DNA of 36,562 nucleotides from contig CAQFOZ010000026.1 of assembly GCA_948788915.1 (NCBI GenBank), positions 1 to 36,562 on the forward strand. The letters run 5' to 3'. Origin of the DNA: an uncultured Muribaculaceae bacterium (GTDB taxonomy: Bacteria; Bacteroidota; Bacteroidia; Bacteroidales; Muribaculaceae). The notes below the pieces were generated by a model that did not search any database, was not told the origin of the DNA, and worked only from the letters and a program-made list of their open reading frames with translations. Made by a program: the position numbers and the translations under genes. How positions within the stretch are numbered: position 1 is the stretch's first letter; each line of letters begins with the position of its first letter. Below, in pieces: positions 23,977 to 32,652 of the stretch.

Positions 23977-26064
23977 TTATCTGCCTCCGGCTGTTGATCT
24001 GTCCGCATCTGCGTTTACATCAATGATTTTACGGGCTCCACGTTTTTGTCTGCCCCATTGCAGGTTGTAGCTTACGGAAATGTATGGCATGCGCATGTCC
24101 AGCCGCATGTGTTGTTCGTTGCGGTTCCACTTGCTCAGAGACTTGCTCCCCTGGTCGTATTTCCCGAAAGGCATTATGATTCCTGCACCGAATTGCCAAG
24201 ATTTCCAGTTATAGCTCAGGTCAATGACATTCAGGCTTTCTCCCCAGGAGATTTTTTCTCCCCAGAGATCATGTTGTGCACGGACATATTGTCCTGAAAG
24301 TATAAAACCCCAATGCATCAGCTGGAGAGAGACATTGCCGCTCCAGTCGTTATTGTGATGGGTGTATTCTTCCCCACGCATACGTTCCATACGATATTGT
24401 ATATATCCGCTTGCCGTAAGCCAGTTCGGAATAATGTCAATTTGTGGCGCGAGAAATAAAGACAGGTTTTGGAGTCCTCGGCTATTTTCGTAAGATGTAA
24501 TCAGACGCTCTCCCTCCCATTTGAGGAGAGGAGTGATGGCATTTGGAGATGTGAAGGCTCTTATGCCGAAAGAACCATTTACTCGAGGCAGATTAAAACC
24601 ATATCGGAAAGTGAGCATGTAAGAGTCTGATGTTTTTAGATTCTGGTTACCTACTCTCCATTGGAAACCGTCAAGTTGTTGGGGTACTATATTTGTCTCT
24701 GCCAAGGATGGAGCCGATTGCCATGAAGTGAAATTAAGCCGGAAATTATGATTCTGGTTTAACGAATATGTGATTGTGGCTTGTGGACGAGGACTCCATG
24801 TATGATTCCCTTTGTCAGATTCTTTGAACAGAAAATCAGTATATTGAACTCCCATGCCTGCAGTTGCGGTCCATTTCCCGAAACGATGGAAATATTCTGC
24901 AAAGAAATATACTCTGTCTTGTCTCTGGTGAAAAACTTGATTGGCAAGATTTTCATACATAGACCGGTTGCGGTTGGCGGTATATGAAGCCCCTGCGGTA
25001 AAGCGAGAATTTTTCCAGTTCTTTATGTAGTCAGCTTCGAAGGCGTATGCCTGGTTTTTGTCTTTAATATTTGTATGTATGTCAGCAATAGGGATGGCTG
25101 ACGGTTCATATGGCTCACGTCTTTCCACATAGTCTGAATAGGAGCGGCCAAAATAAAAGGAACTGTTGAAATTCAATATCAGCATTTGCCTGTTTCTGAA
25201 ATTCTGTTGCCAATATAGAGATAATGTGGGAGTTGATCCTTTGTCCCCATGGACATCCGTAAGGTTGATACTCTCGGAGCTGTTGCTTAGCGATATCAGC
25301 CCATTGTACAAAAACTTGTCATTGAATTTGTGGGAAAGACCCAATTCCACCATTAATACAGTAGTGTCGGGTTTGATATAATTATATGATACCCATGCAT
25401 TGCCGAAAGAGTTGTCCATAACCCCGCCTCTGGAGGTTTCATTGCGTGTGACAGATGTCCCGTCAGGGGATGTGAAAGTTTCCGTATAGTCGCGGTGTGT
25501 CTTTAGTTTATTTGTCAGTTTATAGTTGGCTCCGACTTCCCATTGGGAGCGGCCGGTGTTGAATTTTGCATCGGCCATATAGAATCCCCATGACTGGTTG
25601 AGTGCCTGACGGGCAGTGGTCATCAGAGAACCTCCTACTGACGGATTTGTTACGATGAAATTCAAAACATAATTCGCACCTCCGTAACGTAGCCCGGGAT
25701 TGTCAATCCATTCCACTCGTTTTATTGTCTCCGGCAACAAAGCTCTAACTTGGTTTATTGTGGATTCCCGTCCGTTAATGCGAACCTGTACCGATTGTCC
25801 TGCGGCCTGAATGGATCCGAGGGCATCGCTGACGTTAAGAGAAGGTATCATCAGGTTGTTAAGGAGCTGCATCCCGTTTTTTGAGTTTTCAATCGCACTC
25901 TTGGAGGGATGGTATACGTCCATATCTGCTTTGCGGATAACTTTAGGCGCTTCTACAATAATCCCTTCAAGTTCTTTCGCCTTTATAGAATCCGTAGCTT
26001 CCTGCTGTGCCATGGAGCAAACTGTACAGGAAATCGCAAGTATTGAAGTCAGAATTGTTTTCAT
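23977..26064 (-). CDS. TonB-receptor-like outer-membrane barrel protein
   Basis: About 695 residues with a signal peptide (MKTILTSILAISCTVCSMAQ). The frame is open to 26124, but the ATG at 26064 gives the signal its proper position. A plug-like region follows (about 35-150: EGIIVEAPKVIRKADMDVYHPSKSAIENSKNG, then VQVRINGRESTINQVRALLPETIKRVEWIDNPG), and then a barrel with many aromatic strands. It lacks the carboxypeptidase-like N-terminal repeat and the STN signalling domain common in the Bacteroidetes. No SusD partner is nearby. The Crp/Fnr gene upstream, with a 69-nt gap, is a likely regulator. Ligand unknown. Confidence 0.85.
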   Translation of the reverse strand: MKTILTSILAISCTVCSMAQQEATDSIKAKELEGIIVEAPKVIRKADMDVYHPSKSAIENSKNGMQLLNNLMIPSLNVSDALGSIQAAGQSVQVRINGRESTINQVRALLPETIKRVEWIDNPGLRYGGANYVLNFIVTNPSVGGSLMTTARQALNQSWGFYMADAKFNTGRSQWEVGANYKLTNKLKTHRDYTETFTSPDGTSVTRNETSRGGVMDNSFGNAWVSYNYIKPDTTVLMVELGLSHKFNDKFLYNGLISLSNSSESINLTDVHGDKGSTPTLSLYWQQNFRNRQMLILNFNSSFYFGRSYSDYVERREPYEPSAIPIADIHTNIKDKNQAYAFEADYIKNWKNSRFTAGASYTANRNRSMYENLANQVFHQRQDRVYFFAEYFHRFGKWTATAGMGVQYTDFLFKESDKGNHTWSPRPQATITYSLNQNHNFRLNFTSWQSAPSLAETNIVPQQLDGFQWRVGNQNLKTSDSYMLTFRYGFNLPRVNGSFGIRAFTSPNAITPLLKWEGERLITSYENSRGLQNLSLFLAPQIDIIPNWLTASGYIQYRMERMRGEEYTHHNNDWSGNVSLQLMHWGFILSGQYVRAQHDLWGEKISWGESLNVIDLSYNWKSWQFGAGIIMPFGKYDQGSKSLSKWNRNEQHMRLDMRMPYISVSYNLQWGRQKRGARKIIDVNADADRSTAGGR

Positions 26065-26133
26065 TTTGTTACTGGTGTTTCTTACGGCAAAGTTACGTAT
26101 GTTACAAATAACAATCTTCAACATATGTTGAAA

Positions 26134-26700
26134 TCATATATTTCGCCTCAATCTGCTTAGGTGTGTAGGTGTTATTTTGAGGAAAGAGGCAATGTCGCGC
26201 AGCGAGAATAATGAAAAAAGATCAGGATGTTGTGATATCAAATCATTATATCTGATTTGAGGAGATTTGATGTACAGATCCTTATATCTGTCGTAAACTG
26301 TGTCGAATACCGCCTCTGTAGATTCCAATACAACAGCTGTAAGTTCATTGTCGGTAGTAAGTCTTTCCTGAATGGTGTGTGTCGGGACACATAGTATCTC
26401 ACAAGGAGATGTGGCTATTACAGATGTCCGTGCTTTGATTCCATGAAAAGAGAATGGAAAATCAGCAACAAAGCCACCGGCAAATTCGAGACCTAAAATA
26501 TACTCAGTCCCTTCAATGTCGTTTGCCGTATATTTCAGAGTGCCCGATTGAATGAATCCGAAGTACTTTGCAACTTCTCCCTCTCTAAAGAAGTAATCTC
26601 CTCTGTTGAAATGGATTGGAGTTCCCTCTTTCTGACACAGTTTTTTCCAGTATTCTACGGCTTGACACTCTATATAAGAGTTGAATTTTTTATTGCTCAT
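26134..26700 (-). CDS. Crp/Fnr family transcriptional regulator
   Basis: A 188-residue regulator with an N-terminal cyclic-nucleotide-binding type domain (about 25-130: HFNRGDYFFREGEVAKYFGFIQSGTLKY, ending ATSPCEILCVPTHTI) and a C-terminal helix-turn-helix (about 150-188: LFSLRDIASFLKITPTHLSRLRRNI). No FNR-type cysteine cluster is visible, so it probably does not sense oxygen through Fe-S. Residues for cAMP binding are not clear. It is followed on the same strand by the barrel gene, which it may control. Confidence 0.9.
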   Translation of the reverse strand: MSNKKFNSYIECQAVEYWKKLCQKEGTPIHFNRGDYFFREGEVAKYFGFIQSGTLKYTANDIEGTEYILGLEFAGGFVADFPFSFHGIKARTSVIATSPCEILCVPTHTIQERLTTDNELTAVVLESTEAVFDTVYDRYKDLYIKSPQIRYNDLISQHPDLFSLFSLRDIASFLKITPTHLSRLRRNI

Positions 26701-26740
26701 AGTTGAAATCGTTTTTATATCGAGACTTCATGATTTGCAA

Positions 26741-27400
26741 TCATATGTATTTTGATGCTTCTCTAATACTAAGAGGGCTCATTCTGTTGTGATATCTCAT
26801 TAAAAATGCTTTTACCCATTCCGGATTGTATTTGGAATAGTCCCGTAGGCTCCAGCCAATTGCTTTGTTAATGAAAAATTCGCGGCTACCGAAATTATTG
26901 ACAAGGATCTTTTCCAATAATTCCACGTTTGTATCCATTTTTCTGCATAGCTGATGATCAATGGCAATTCTACGTACCCAGAAATCTTCATCAAGAGACC
27001 ACTGTGCCATCAGTGCGTTTATGCGATTGTCGTTAAAAGCGATGTTCCCGATTATCCGATCAAGCCCGTCGATTGTGTCCCACCATTGCTTTGTGCGGAC
27101 ATATCGCTCTATTGAAGGAACATCTTCATATTTCAGAAATTTTTGCATGGCTTTTAGGTAATCCTGCACAAGATACTGAAATTCTCTGTGTTCGTCGTCC
27201 CAACACTTGTCAAGAAATATCCAGTTGATGGATTTTCCTTTCTTTTCTTCAAGAATAAAAGTTTTATACACTGATTTCCTTAGTGGTGCCGCTATTCCAT
27301 AAAATTTAAATTTATTGCGCATATATGCCGACATTCTCCCGGCATTGTCATTGTCGCGCAATAGTTCAAAAGCTTCTTTTATTTCCTGATACTTATCCAT
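26741..27400 (-). CDS. AlkD-like DNA alkylation repair protein
   Basis: A 219-residue all-helical protein of the AlkD/HEAT-like family, DNA glycosylases that excise N3- and N7-alkylated purines. Family marks are YFGIAAPLRKSVYK near the N-terminus, HREFQYLVQDYLKAMQKFL, VRTKQWWDTIDGLDRIIGNI with the conserved Trp-Asp pair, DEDFWVRRIAIDHQL, and EFFINKAIGWSLRDYSKYNPEWVKAFL toward the end. The protein is cytoplasmic. A palindromic leader motif lies 13-29 nt upstream. It looks monocistronic, 40 nt from the Crp gene. Confidence 0.9.
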   Translation of the reverse strand: MDKYQEIKEAFELLRDNDNAGRMSAYMRNKFKFYGIAAPLRKSVYKTFILEEKKGKSINWIFLDKCWDDEHREFQYLVQDYLKAMQKFLKYEDVPSIERYVRTKQWWDTIDGLDRIIGNIAFNDNRINALMAQWSLDEDFWVRRIAIDHQLCRKMDTNVELLEKILVNNFGSREFFINKAIGWSLRDYSKYNPEWVKAFLMRYHNRMSPLSIREASKYI

Positions 27401-27790
27401 ATGAAGTTATTGTAAGAAACAGTTTCTTAGTGTTGCAACTGACTGAAATTACGCAAAATTAGAGTATCTTTATGAATTTTCAAAGCCTGAAAGAAACTTT
27501 TTTTCGGGGGGGTAAAATATTGATAATCAGTATAGAATTAATTATAATAAGAAGCCGATAATGATTGTGTAAACCGCGTTAAGTCTAAACGGAAGGTTGA
27601 CAGAGTATCAACAAATTTATTATATTTGACTTGCATAATTCGCTTTGCTACCGCGAACCGGGCTTCGCCTGACATTCGTTATTATGTTTCGTCGAATATT
27701 CTGGCTATATTTGCATGTCGGGATGCGGCAAGTTTAAGAAAATGTTTAAACACTCCCGCATTTAAATTTATATATTTATATGTGCAAAAC
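27401..27790. other. Intergenic region with likely promoters
   Basis: No gene is convincing in this 390-base gap. A frame in line with the next gene stays open from 27626, but its peptide lacks family similarity. Two -7 boxes, TATATTTG, occur at 27621-27628 (with TTGA 20 nt upstream) and 27706-27713 (with TATG 19 nt upstream). Both point toward the DUF2284 gene. Confidence 0.5.
27413..27429. repeat. 17-bp palindrome related to the leader motif
   Basis: TAAGAAAC and GTTTCTTA flank a central A at 27421, giving a perfect odd-centred palindrome. It resembles the TAAACAGTTTCTTAA leader motif fused to its own complement and lies just before the AlkD-like gene. AATAACTTC occurs between it and the start codon, as in other copies. 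Confidence 0.6.
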
Positions 27791-28363
27791 ATGATTTCAG
27801 ACAACAATCTTACATATAGATCTGAAGATTTTACTATATCAATCTCTACCGACGAATATATTTTGCGATTCAGGGATGCAGACCGTTTTATAAAATGTTG
27901 CGAAGAGTGTCCCAATTATGCCCGTAGTTGGGTATGCCCTCCGTTTAGTGGAGACCTTGAGCAGGAACTGCGCAATTATCGCAATCTTCTGCTTGTTGTT
28001 ACAAAGATTATTCCTGACAGATCCGATATCCCATTAAAAGAATCGCAATTGCTTATTATTCCGGAAAGGAACCGTATCGAACAGCGGTTACTCGAAATGG
28101 AGAGTATTTATGGAGGTCGTGCCTTTTTTTGTTCTGGTAAGTGTTTATTTTGTCCGGGGGCAAAATGTGCGCGTCAGGAAGGATTTCCGTGCCGACATCC
28201 GGAAAAGGCACGTCCGTCACTTGAAGCTTATGGCTTTGATATAGGAAGAACCACGTCCGAACTTTTAGGCATAGAGCTACTTTGGGGAAAGAAGGGTGTA
28301 ATCCCCGATTACCTTACTGTTGTCTGCGGATTTTTTTATAATTCAGATGACGTATGCTTTTAA
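27791..28363 (+). CDS. DUF2284 cysteine-rich metal-binding protein
   Basis: A 190-residue cytoplasmic protein of the DUF2284 family. It has two Cys-rich blocks: CCEECPNYARSWVCPPF near residues 36-52, and CSGKCLFCPGAKCARQEGFPCRHP near 115-138, then ARPSLEAYGFDIGRT. The cysteines are placed to bind metal or an Fe-S cluster; the family has no known reaction. The frame is open from 27626, but the ATG at 27791 matches the family's usual start and lies downstream of the promoter boxes. The 3' end overlaps the convergent MATE gene by 50 bp. Confidence 0.85.
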   Translation: MISDNNLTYRSEDFTISISTDEYILRFRDADRFIKCCEECPNYARSWVCPPFSGDLEQELRNYRNLLLVVTKIIPDRSDIPLKESQLLIIPERNRIEQRLLEMESIYGGRAFFCSGKCLFCPGAKCARQEGFPCRHPEKARPSLEAYGFDIGRTTSELLGIELLWGKKGVIPDYLTVVCGFFYNSDDVCF

Positions 28364-29711
28364 AACCGTTTACTTTGCCTGTGGCATAAAGCAATGCAAT
28401 TACAATGAGAGTGAGAATCTCGGCCAATGGTATTGCAAGCCAGAGTCCGGTTGAACCAAGTAATTTGGGAAGCAGTATGAAGCCCGGTACCATGAATATT
28501 ATACCGCGAAGCAGCATATATATTATTGAGCGGGTTGACTGTTCCATACTTTGATAATAGCCTATAAACGTGATGTTCAGTGCAAAGAAAATTGCGCAGA
28601 GTCCCAGCAGGGGAAGGCCTTCCACGGCAAGCGAGTATGCAGTCCCTTGTGGATTGAGGAATATACCGGACAGTATGGGCGCACCTGCCCACATTATGAG
28701 CGATACACCTATGCCGCAGATGCTTGCGGTGACTATGGCCATTTTCAGTGCTTGATTTACCCTGTCAAGGCGTCCTGCTCCATAATTATAGCTGATAATT
28801 GGTTGTGAGGATTGAGCCACGGCATTGCTTATGGAGAAAATCATCGGGAACAGATAGCAGCCGATACTGAATGCCGCAACACCGTCTTCTCCGAGATATG
28901 AAAGAAACATATAGTTGCCGGTAACCATCATAACACCGATAGAAAATTCGGCTATAAATGTTGCGAGACCGATCTTTATCATGTATCCTGTGTTGCGCAG
29001 TGACAGTAAAAGTGATTTCTTAGACATCTTCAGACGATAGAATTTTAGCTTGTCCGAGAAAAACAGAAAATAGGCAAGTACCATCAGTCCGCCAACAATG
29101 CATGATATGGATGTTGCTATTGATGCGCCTTTTATTCCCATGTCGAGGGGAAATACCATCAGCCAGTCAAGAAATATATTGAGAACCGCAGCCACTATCT
29201 GTATGCTCATTGCATATTTGGGTGATCCGTCAAGGCGCACCAGCATCATGCCGGCACATTGGATGTAGAAAAATACAAGACCGGGAAGAAGCCACAGCAG
29301 GTAGTCGGTAGCAAGTTTTTCAAGAGCAGGACTGCATCCAAGTGTATAAAGCAAGGGGCGTGTCCAGAACAGAGACACAGCTATTACCGCACCGAATATA
29401 ACAGCTCCGGCAATGTAGGCCTGAGTCATGATTATACGTGCCGCTTTTTCATTATTTTCTGCAAGACGGATACCGCCAATCACCGAAGCACCGATGCCGA
29501 ACATTAGGCCGATGCCGGTGCATATTAGAAATACCGGCGCTACTATATTTATGGCAGCCAGAGCGTTGCTGCCTACTCCGTGCCCGACGAACATGCCGTC
29601 ACATATATTTAACAATGAGTTGAACACCATCCCTACCAGAGTTGGGAAAAACATGGCGCGGAACAACCTGTCAATCTTTTCATTACCTAAGTCAAGTCTG
29701 TCTCTTTGCAT
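28314..29711 (-). CDS. MATE family efflux transporter
   Basis: A 465-residue membrane protein with 12 hydrophobic segments in two six-helix bundles, the layout of MATE drug/Na+ or drug/H+ antiporters. The start MFFPTLVGMVFNSLLNICDGMFVGHGVGSNALAAINI is typical, and the second half repeats the pattern at AAFSIGCYLFPMIFSISNAVAQSSQPIISYNYGAG. The closest named relatives are MepA-type multidrug pumps, but the substrate is not predictable. It overlaps the convergent DUF2284 gene by 50 bp and is divergent from the AraC regulator, which may control it. Confidence 0.92.
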   Translation of the reverse strand: MQRDRLDLGNEKIDRLFRAMFFPTLVGMVFNSLLNICDGMFVGHGVGSNALAAINIVAPVFLICTGIGLMFGIGASVIGGIRLAENNEKAARIIMTQAYIAGAVIFGAVIAVSLFWTRPLLYTLGCSPALEKLATDYLLWLLPGLVFFYIQCAGMMLVRLDGSPKYAMSIQIVAAVLNIFLDWLMVFPLDMGIKGASIATSISCIVGGLMVLAYFLFFSDKLKFYRLKMSKKSLLLSLRNTGYMIKIGLATFIAEFSIGVMMVTGNYMFLSYLGEDGVAAFSIGCYLFPMIFSISNAVAQSSQPIISYNYGAGRLDRVNQALKMAIVTASICGIGVSLIMWAGAPILSGIFLNPQGTAYSLAVEGLPLLGLCAIFFALNITFIGYYQSMEQSTRSIIYMLLRGIIFMVPGFILLPKLLGSTGLWLAIPLAEILTLIVIALLYATGKVNGFKSIRHLNYKKIRRQQ

Positions 29712-29835
29712 ATAAAACCGAGGTATCGTTTTAGAGATGCAAAATTACATATTTTTAGTAAATAACCGTTGGTGATAAACAATACATATATGGTACTTTT
29801 TATAGCATTTGACTTAATGATGTTTATATTTATAG

Positions 29836-29843
29836 TAACTTTG
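29836..29843 (+). promoter_or_regulatory. Probable -7 box of the araC-type gene
   Basis: TAACTTTG matches TAnnTTTG 6 nt before the start codon at 29850. A TTTG lies 24 nt upstream of it, longer than the usual 19-21 nt spacing, so the promoter is uncertain and the leader would be nearly absent. Confidence 0.4.
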
Positions 29844-29849
29844 TGAAAA

Positions 29850-30716
29850 ATGGTCATGAATACAGAATGTGGTAGATGTGTGCCTTCTTTGTATGACTCT
29901 GTAGTGATAAGAAACGGGGAGTGGCACTGTGGATATCCGTTACCTGTAAACGGGTGTATGATAATTTTGTGTGACTGTGGCAAAGCCGAGTTTTCTGTTA
30001 ATTCCCGGAAATTTGCTATGACACAGGGATTTATGGCATTAATAAGCTTTGATATGGTTGCTGTGCCCATATCTGTGTCGGATGATTTCAAGGCATCTTG
30101 TTTTTCCGTTGGATTCAAAGCGACACAGGATATATTTTTTCTTGTAACATCAAACCGGTTCTGGGATTTTATTTATAAGTCTCCGGTGTTCCGTCTTCCC
30201 GATAATCTTCTTGATACGGTGGTTCACTGGTTGGCTTATACAAGGTGGCTGTCGTCAAACTGCACAGTCGCTGTAAAAGAAAAGTCTTTGCGGAATGAGG
30301 TGGAAAATTTCATGATCGTAATGGTAGAGCAGATTGAGACAAGGCTTGGTATGCTTGGCGAAAATCCGGCTAAAAACAGAGCTTGGACCATTTTAAATGA
30401 TTTTGTCGGACTTATAGACAGACACTATGCATCACACCATGACGTGGCATTCTATGCAGACAAACTGAATGTGACGCCCAATTATCTTAATATTATTACG
30501 AAGCGGAATACAGGTTCTACAGCAAAAGAACAGATAAACATTCAAATAGGTCTTGTTATGCGTATGTTGCTCGATACAACAGATCTTTCAGTGAAGCAGA
30601 TCGCCGAGCGACTTCATTATGAAGACTCTTCTTATCTGTGTCGAGTTTTCAGGAAGCACAATAGTATGTCTCCTATACAGTATCGTAATCATCTCCGCAA
30701 TAATAAACAACTTTAA
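29850..30716 (+). CDS. AraC family transcriptional regulator
   Basis: A 288-residue regulator with an N-terminal ligand/dimer domain (about 1-170) and a C-terminal double helix-turn-helix (about 190-285). In the DNA-binding domain, HHDVAFYADKLNVTPNYLNIITKRNTGSTAKEQIN forms the first motif, and SVKQIAERLHYEDSSYLCRVFRKHNSMSPIQYR the second, ending as the family does. It is transcribed away from the MATE gene and toward the EamA remnant, both transport functions it might once have controlled. Confidence 0.92.
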   Translation: MVMNTECGRCVPSLYDSVVIRNGEWHCGYPLPVNGCMIILCDCGKAEFSVNSRKFAMTQGFMALISFDMVAVPISVSDDFKASCFSVGFKATQDIFFLVTSNRFWDFIYKSPVFRLPDNLLDTVVHWLAYTRWLSSNCTVAVKEKSLRNEVENFMIVMVEQIETRLGMLGENPAKNRAWTILNDFVGLIDRHYASHHDVAFYADKLNVTPNYLNIITKRNTGSTAKEQINIQIGLVMRMLLDTTDLSVKQIAERLHYEDSSYLCRVFRKHNSMSPIQYRNHLRNNKQL

Positions 30717-30717
30717 T

Positions 30718-30732
30718 AAATAACTTCTTAAT
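30718..30732 (+). repeat. Leader-repeat companion AAATAACTTCTTAAT
   Basis: An exact copy of the 15-mer at 10811-10825. Here it sits at the 3' end of the AraC gene, starting 1 nt past its stop, rather than before a gene. The second half (TAAACAGTTTCTTAA) is missing. Confidence 0.6.
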
Positions 30733-30766
30733 GTTATGTGTCTGCGGTAGATCAAATCAGCCGTAA

Positions 30767-30985
30767 TTAATGAACATTCTGCATGGCGGAGGTGCGCTTG
30801 TGTTTGCCTTTGTTTGTTATTATCATTCCTGAAACCACTAAAGCCATGGCTGCAACCTGAAGCCATTTTAACTGGTCAAGTTTCATGATAACTGCAGACA
30901 GGGTGGCGAATACAGGAATCAAATACTGATAGAGAGACACCATTTCCTGTGAGAAGTAAACCGGTTTAATTGCGTTCAGTGTTCA
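30767..30985 (-). pseudogene. Remnant of an EamA/DMT-family permease
   Basis: Read on the minus strand, this frame ends at a TAA (30767-30769) and encodes the C-terminal part of a drug/metabolite transporter: SLYQYLIPVFATLSAV, then LKWLQVAAMALVVSGMII and a basic tail TNKGKHKRTSA. This matches the ninth and tenth membrane helices of EamA proteins, with the characteristic SLYQYLIPV block. There is an in-frame TGA at about 30983-30985 and no start codon, and the upstream three quarters of the gene are absent. It is a truncated leftover, too short and without a start to be listed as an intact gene. Confidence 0.8.
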
Positions 30986-31056
30986 TTGGACATACCGTTT
31001 TTATATGATGAATAACGGTCTCCGCAGACAAAGGGTTCAGAAGTTAAAAAGTGGTT

Positions 31057-31896
31057 TTAATCTGGTGTTATAAAGTAAGTATTTCCAGACCGGTTGTCAG
31101 TTTTGCTGCTTTGCTGCTTTTTTTCAACCCTCCGGACTATCAATACACTCGATTCATATAATATCCATATTGGGACAGAAACCAGCATTAATGTGAAAAT
31201 GTCGGATGTCGGTGTGATTATTGCCGCTATTATGAGTATTGCGACAACTGCGTGTTTTCGGTAGTGTGACATTAACGAAGATGACAGCACTCCCATCTTT
31301 GCACATAGCCATGCCAAAACAGGCAGCTCGCATACAACGCCCATACACAGGCTTATCATTATGAGGGTGCTCATGTAAGATTCAAGAGAAATCATATTGG
31401 TCACATTGTCTGCAACCTGGTATGTGCCGAGAAACTGAAATGTCATAGGAAAAATTATGTAATAGCTTAGTAATATGCCAAGTAAAAACATGATATATCC
31501 GCTTATAATAATCCATAAGACATATTTCTTTTCGTTGGAGTATAATGCCGGTGAAATAAAACTGAATATTTGATATAATGCAAAAGGGGCAACAAAAACC
31601 AGACCGGCACATAATGCAGTTTTCATGTGTATGATGAATTGTTGTGCCAGTCCTGTGTTTATTAGTTGAATCTTGACAGAAGCGAAAGTGTCTATGCCGA
31701 AATGGTCACATAAAAGATTAAGTAACCGGTATGTGACGAAATCGGAAGATTCGGGGGCAAGAACAAAATCAAAAAGTCGGTCTTTGAAAATAAAAGCAAT
31801 AATACTTGAAACACCCCAGACCACAATCGTTTTTAAGATTGTGGTCCGAAGTATGTCTAAGTGTTCCCAAAAACTTACTTTTTCTTCTCCGTTCAT
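31057..31896 (-). CDS. tatC: Twin-arginine translocase subunit TatC
   Basis: TatC is the multi-spanning receptor that recognises twin-arginine signal peptides. The 279-residue protein has six hydrophobic segments. The N-terminal FWEHLDILRTTILKT matches the conserved cytoplasmic start (HL.ELR), and FVAPFALYQIFSFISPALYSNEKKYV, in the first cytoplasmic loop region, is a strong family block, followed by FMLLGILLSYYIIFPMTFQFL-like segments. It overlaps tatA by 4 nt (ATGA, 31893-31896). No tatB is seen, so this is a minimal TatAC system. The downstream part of the cluster (33282-36201) includes two likely substrates. Confidence 0.95.
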   Translation of the reverse strand: MNGEEKVSFWEHLDILRTTILKTIVVWGVSSIIAFIFKDRLFDFVLAPESSDFVTYRLLNLLCDHFGIDTFASVKIQLINTGLAQQFIIHMKTALCAGLVFVAPFALYQIFSFISPALYSNEKKYVLWIIISGYIMFLLGILLSYYIIFPMTFQFLGTYQVADNVTNMISLESYMSTLIMISLCMGVVCELPVLAWLCAKMGVLSSSLMSHYRKHAVVAILIIAAIITPTSDIFTLMLVSVPIWILYESSVLIVRRVEKKQQSSKTDNRSGNTYFITPD

Positions 31897-32081
31897 TTCT
31901 CGGAGGAATCAGTGTCTTTTACTTCGTTTTCAATATCTTTCATTCCGTCTTTAAATGACCGGATCCCTTTGCCGAGTCCTTTCATTAGTTCCGGAATCTT
32001 TTTGCCTCCGAAAAGTAATAATATAACAAGAGCAATCAGAAGTATCTCCGAGGCTCCAAGTCCACCTATGAAATGTAACAT
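31893..32081 (-). CDS. tatA: Twin-arginine translocase subunit TatA/E
   Basis: A 62-residue protein with one N-terminal membrane helix (ASEILLIALVILLLFGGKK, residues 10-28), then the amphipathic helix and the signature FGGKKIPELMKGLGKGIRSFK, and an acidic tail. TatA oligomers form the pore or thinned membrane for folded proteins. It is preceded by 2 nt after the S-component-like gene and overlaps tatC, so the three are cotranscribed. Confidence 0.95.
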   Translation of the reverse strand: MLHFIGGLGASEILLIALVILLLFGGKKIPELMKGLGKGIRSFKDGMKDIENEVKDTDSSEK

Positions 32082-32083
32082 AA

Positions 32084-32593
32084 TTATTTTCTTATTATAA
32101 AGTTAATGAATATCCATCCTCCAAAAATCTGGAGCAACATGCCCGGTATGCCTATCCTGAAATCCTGACAAGCAAGGAAGAAGTCACCTTTTATTGCCCA
32201 TTCTCCAAGAGTACCTGTGATCTGGTAGCCTAAAACTACGGCAACAAGGAGGGCTATTGACGCTTTATTAAACCGGGTTGCCGCATATCCTGCAAAGACC
32301 GCGAGCAGTACTGATTTAAGTATAATTGCAGGCAAACCTGCGGCAGCCGGCATTCCAAAAAACAGTGAGTTCAATACCGGGGAGGCCACTGCTGTAAGAA
32401 GTCCTACACGCCAGCCATATTTATATGCACCGACTAAAGTGAAAAAGTAGATTGGAAGCCATGTCACACCGCCTTGATGTACGAGGTGAAATATCTGAGG
32501 CATGACTATATTGGCTATAATGAAAAGTGATGCAGCCAGATACGTTCTTACATTGTTGAACTGTAGGGATTGTAGTTTTAATGTTGTTTGCAT
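32084..32593 (-). CDS. ECF-transporter S-component-like membrane protein
   Basis: A 169-residue protein with five or six hydrophobic segments and little outside the membrane, like the substrate-binding S subunits of energy-coupling-factor transporters. Blocks such as WLPIYFFTLVGAYKYGWRVGLLTAVASPVLNSLFFGMPA are in that style. No EcfA or EcfT gene is nearby, so it would have to use a shared module elsewhere. It sits 2 nt before tatA. A vitamin or cofactor substrate would fit with a redox cluster, but that is a guess. Confidence 0.65.
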   Translation of the reverse strand: MQTTLKLQSLQFNNVRTYLAASLFIIANIVMPQIFHLVHQGGVTWLPIYFFTLVGAYKYGWRVGLLTAVASPVLNSLFFGMPAAAGLPAIILKSVLLAVFAGYAATRFNKASIALLVAVVLGYQITGTLGEWAIKGDFFLACQDFRIGIPGMLLQIFGGWIFINFIIRK

Positions 32594-32652
32594 GATGATA
32601 CTTTGTTATATGCTGAGTTTGAAACCGCCTGTGGCATCTCTTTGAAAAGATG

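Noticed and set aside
27626..27790. N-terminal extension of the DUF2284 gene
   Set aside because: It covers promoter-like boxes and has no similarity to the family; the ATG at 27791 fits.
30588..30866. A 92-codon minus-strand frame over the end of the AraC gene
   Set aside because: It is out of frame with the EamA remnant and overlaps the AraC DNA-binding domain; the remnant explains the region better.
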